A DNA stretch of 64,000 nt from Liquorilactobacillus cacaonum DSM 21116 (GTDB taxonomy: Bacteria > Bacillota > Bacilli > Lactobacillales > Lactobacillaceae): assembly GCF_001436735.1 (NCBI RefSeq), contig NZ_AYZE01000005.1, positions 130,844-194,843 on the forward strand. The letters run 5' to 3'. The notes under the pieces were generated by a model. The model did not search any database. It had not been told where the DNA came from and saw only the letters and a program-made list of their open reading frames with translations. Positions 63,260-64,000 of the stretch are shown piece by piece. Position 1 is the stretch's first letter, and each line of letters begins with the position of its first letter. Position numbers and translations under genes: made by a program.

Positions 63260-64000
63260 TTATTTGCTTGTTAGTTTGCCGACTTTAATGAAATTACGTT
63301 GAATCCAGAAAGAACAGATTAATGCCAATAAATCAATAGTAATAAATGTTATTAGTGTGATGGAATAGCTATGAAGAACTTGATGAGTGAGAGATAACAA
63401 TAATGGACCGACAATACCGGCAATGGCCCATGCAGTCAAAATGTAGCCGTGAATTGCCCCGAGCTCGCTAGTTCCAAAAATATCTCCTAAATATGCTGGT
63501 ATAACGGAAAAACCAGCTCCGTAACAAGATAAAACTAAACAAAGAGCAACTACAAAAATTAAGGGGGTACTAACTGTTAGCATGATTGAAAGCATAATGA
63601 CATTGACAATAAAAATCATACTGAAGGTTAGTGGACGTCCAATAAAATCGGAAAGTGTTGCCCAAACTAAGCGACCGAACCCATTAAATAGTCCGATTAT
63701 GCCAACCATTATTGCAGCGGTGGCTGCCGACATCCCTGTCATTTCTTGAGCCATAGGTGATGCAGCAGATACTAAGCCAATGCCACAAGTAATATTGATA
63801 AAAAACATAGCCCATAAAAGCATAAATGATTTCGTTTTAACCGCTTGATTTGCTGTGAGCTCAGGGCCATTTGTAATGCGAATACCATTTTTTTTATTTG
63901 CTATATTCTTTGAAAAGTCACTTGGTCTACGAATAAACTGGGCTGCAACAATCATTACAATAAAATAGAAGCCCCCCAAAACATAAAAAGTTTGTTCAAG
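63260..64000 (-). CDS. MFS transporter, OxlT-like (5' end beyond the window)
   Basis: The C-terminal part, about 247 residues, of a major facilitator; the frame stays open to the last base, so the start lies outside. About seven hydrophobic segments are present; the loop WATLSDFIGRPLTFSM is the repeated inter-helix motif of the second half. The sequences MLLWAMFFINITCGIGLVS and GAIHGYILTAWAIAGIVGPLL resemble oxalate:formate antiporter-like and other organic acid carriers of this family. Substrate unknown. Confidence 0.82.
   Translation of the reverse strand, partial: LEQTFYVLGGFYFIVMIVAAQFIRRPSDFSKNIANKKNGIRITNGPELTANQAVKTKSFMLLWAMFFINITCGIGLVSAASPMAQEMTGMSAATAAIMVGIIGLFNGFGRLVWATLSDFIGRPLTFSMIFIVNVIMLSIMLTVSTPLIFVVALCLVLSCYGAGFSVIPAYLGDIFGTSELGAIHGYILTAWAIAGIVGPLLLSLTHQVLHSYSITLITFITIDLLALICSFWIQRNFIKVGKLTSK

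Overview
The window looks like a chromosomal segment of a low-GC (roughly one-third G+C), heterotrophic lactic acid bacterium of the Lactobacillaceae. Evidence: AAGGAGG-type ribosome binding sites, frequent GTG/TTG starts, a lactococcin-972-type bacteriocin locus, MerR-controlled DHA2 drug exporters, an Oenococcus-style citrate lyase cluster, a mannitol PTS operon with MtlR, cytochrome bd without any other terminal oxidase, and the amaP/asp23 envelope-stress operon. A 15/16 match to the parS consensus at 31048-31063 suggests that the segment lies in the origin-proximal part of the chromosome. I do not name a species; a Liquorilactobacillus-like organism would fit.

Layout. 0.25-3.4 kb: lactococcin 972-like bacteriocin (-) divergent from its 7-8 TM partner protein and ABC ATPase (+), with a perfect 30-bp palindrome between them. 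3.6-7.3 kb: PepO endopeptidase, aldo/keto reductase and an OhrR-type peroxide sensor. 7.4-12 kb: two paralogous MerR regulators around a DHA2 exporter plus DUF4811 protein, then a VOC protein and a TetR regulator. 12-14.7 kb: menI, menB and menE, the lower menaquinone naphthoquinone steps only. 15-18.4 kb: a decayed region holding a broken ABC exporter, an MFS exporter with a long leader and possible insertion-sequence debris. 18.4-24.8 kb: SmtB-type ArsR regulator, nucleoside hydrolase and a complete BmpA/NupOPQ-type nucleoside ABC importer. 25-31 kb: glutamate synthase gltBD, followed by parS. 31-33.6 kb: uppP and the asp23 operon. 33.8-39.4 kb: mannitol operon mtlA-mtlR-mtlF-mtlD behind a perfect cre site. 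39.6-41.5 kb: glmS. 41.8-51.1 kb: respiration block cydABDC, a polyprenyl diphosphate synthase interrupted by a +1 T in a T6 run, menA and a type II NADH dehydrogenase. 51.3-61 kb: citrate fermentation, with citI-like regulator (-) divergent from mae-maeP-citC-citD-citE-citF-citXG and a translationally coupled alpha/beta hydrolase. 61-64 kb: beta-hydroxyacid dehydrogenase, a double YdcZ-type DMT transporter and an OxlT-like MFS gene running off the end.

How the genes work together. NADH dehydrogenase 2, menaquinone and cytochrome bd form a minimal respiratory chain. The menaquinone genes present here (menI, menB, menE, menA and the prenyl synthase) could start from o-succinylbenzoate or DHNA, but no menF, menD, menH or menC is present in the window, so cross-feeding of precursors, and of heme, is likely. 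Citrate taken up by the AEC permease would be split by citrate lyase to acetate and oxaloacetate, and the malic-enzyme homologue would decarboxylate oxaloacetate to pyruvate. Mannitol and citrate both offer redox outlets that complement the oxygen-linked chain. The nucleoside hydrolase and importer form a salvage unit sharing a divergent control region.

The strongest candidates for something undescribed are the MtlA protein with a second, cysteine-less IIB-like domain, the 30-bp operator-like palindrome in the bacteriocin locus, the frameshifted prenyl synthase, the nested hairpin at 3465-3556, and the hydrolase coupled to citXG. I found no tRNA, rRNA, CRISPR array, intact insertion sequence or riboswitch. 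Positions 1-252 hold nothing I can support.
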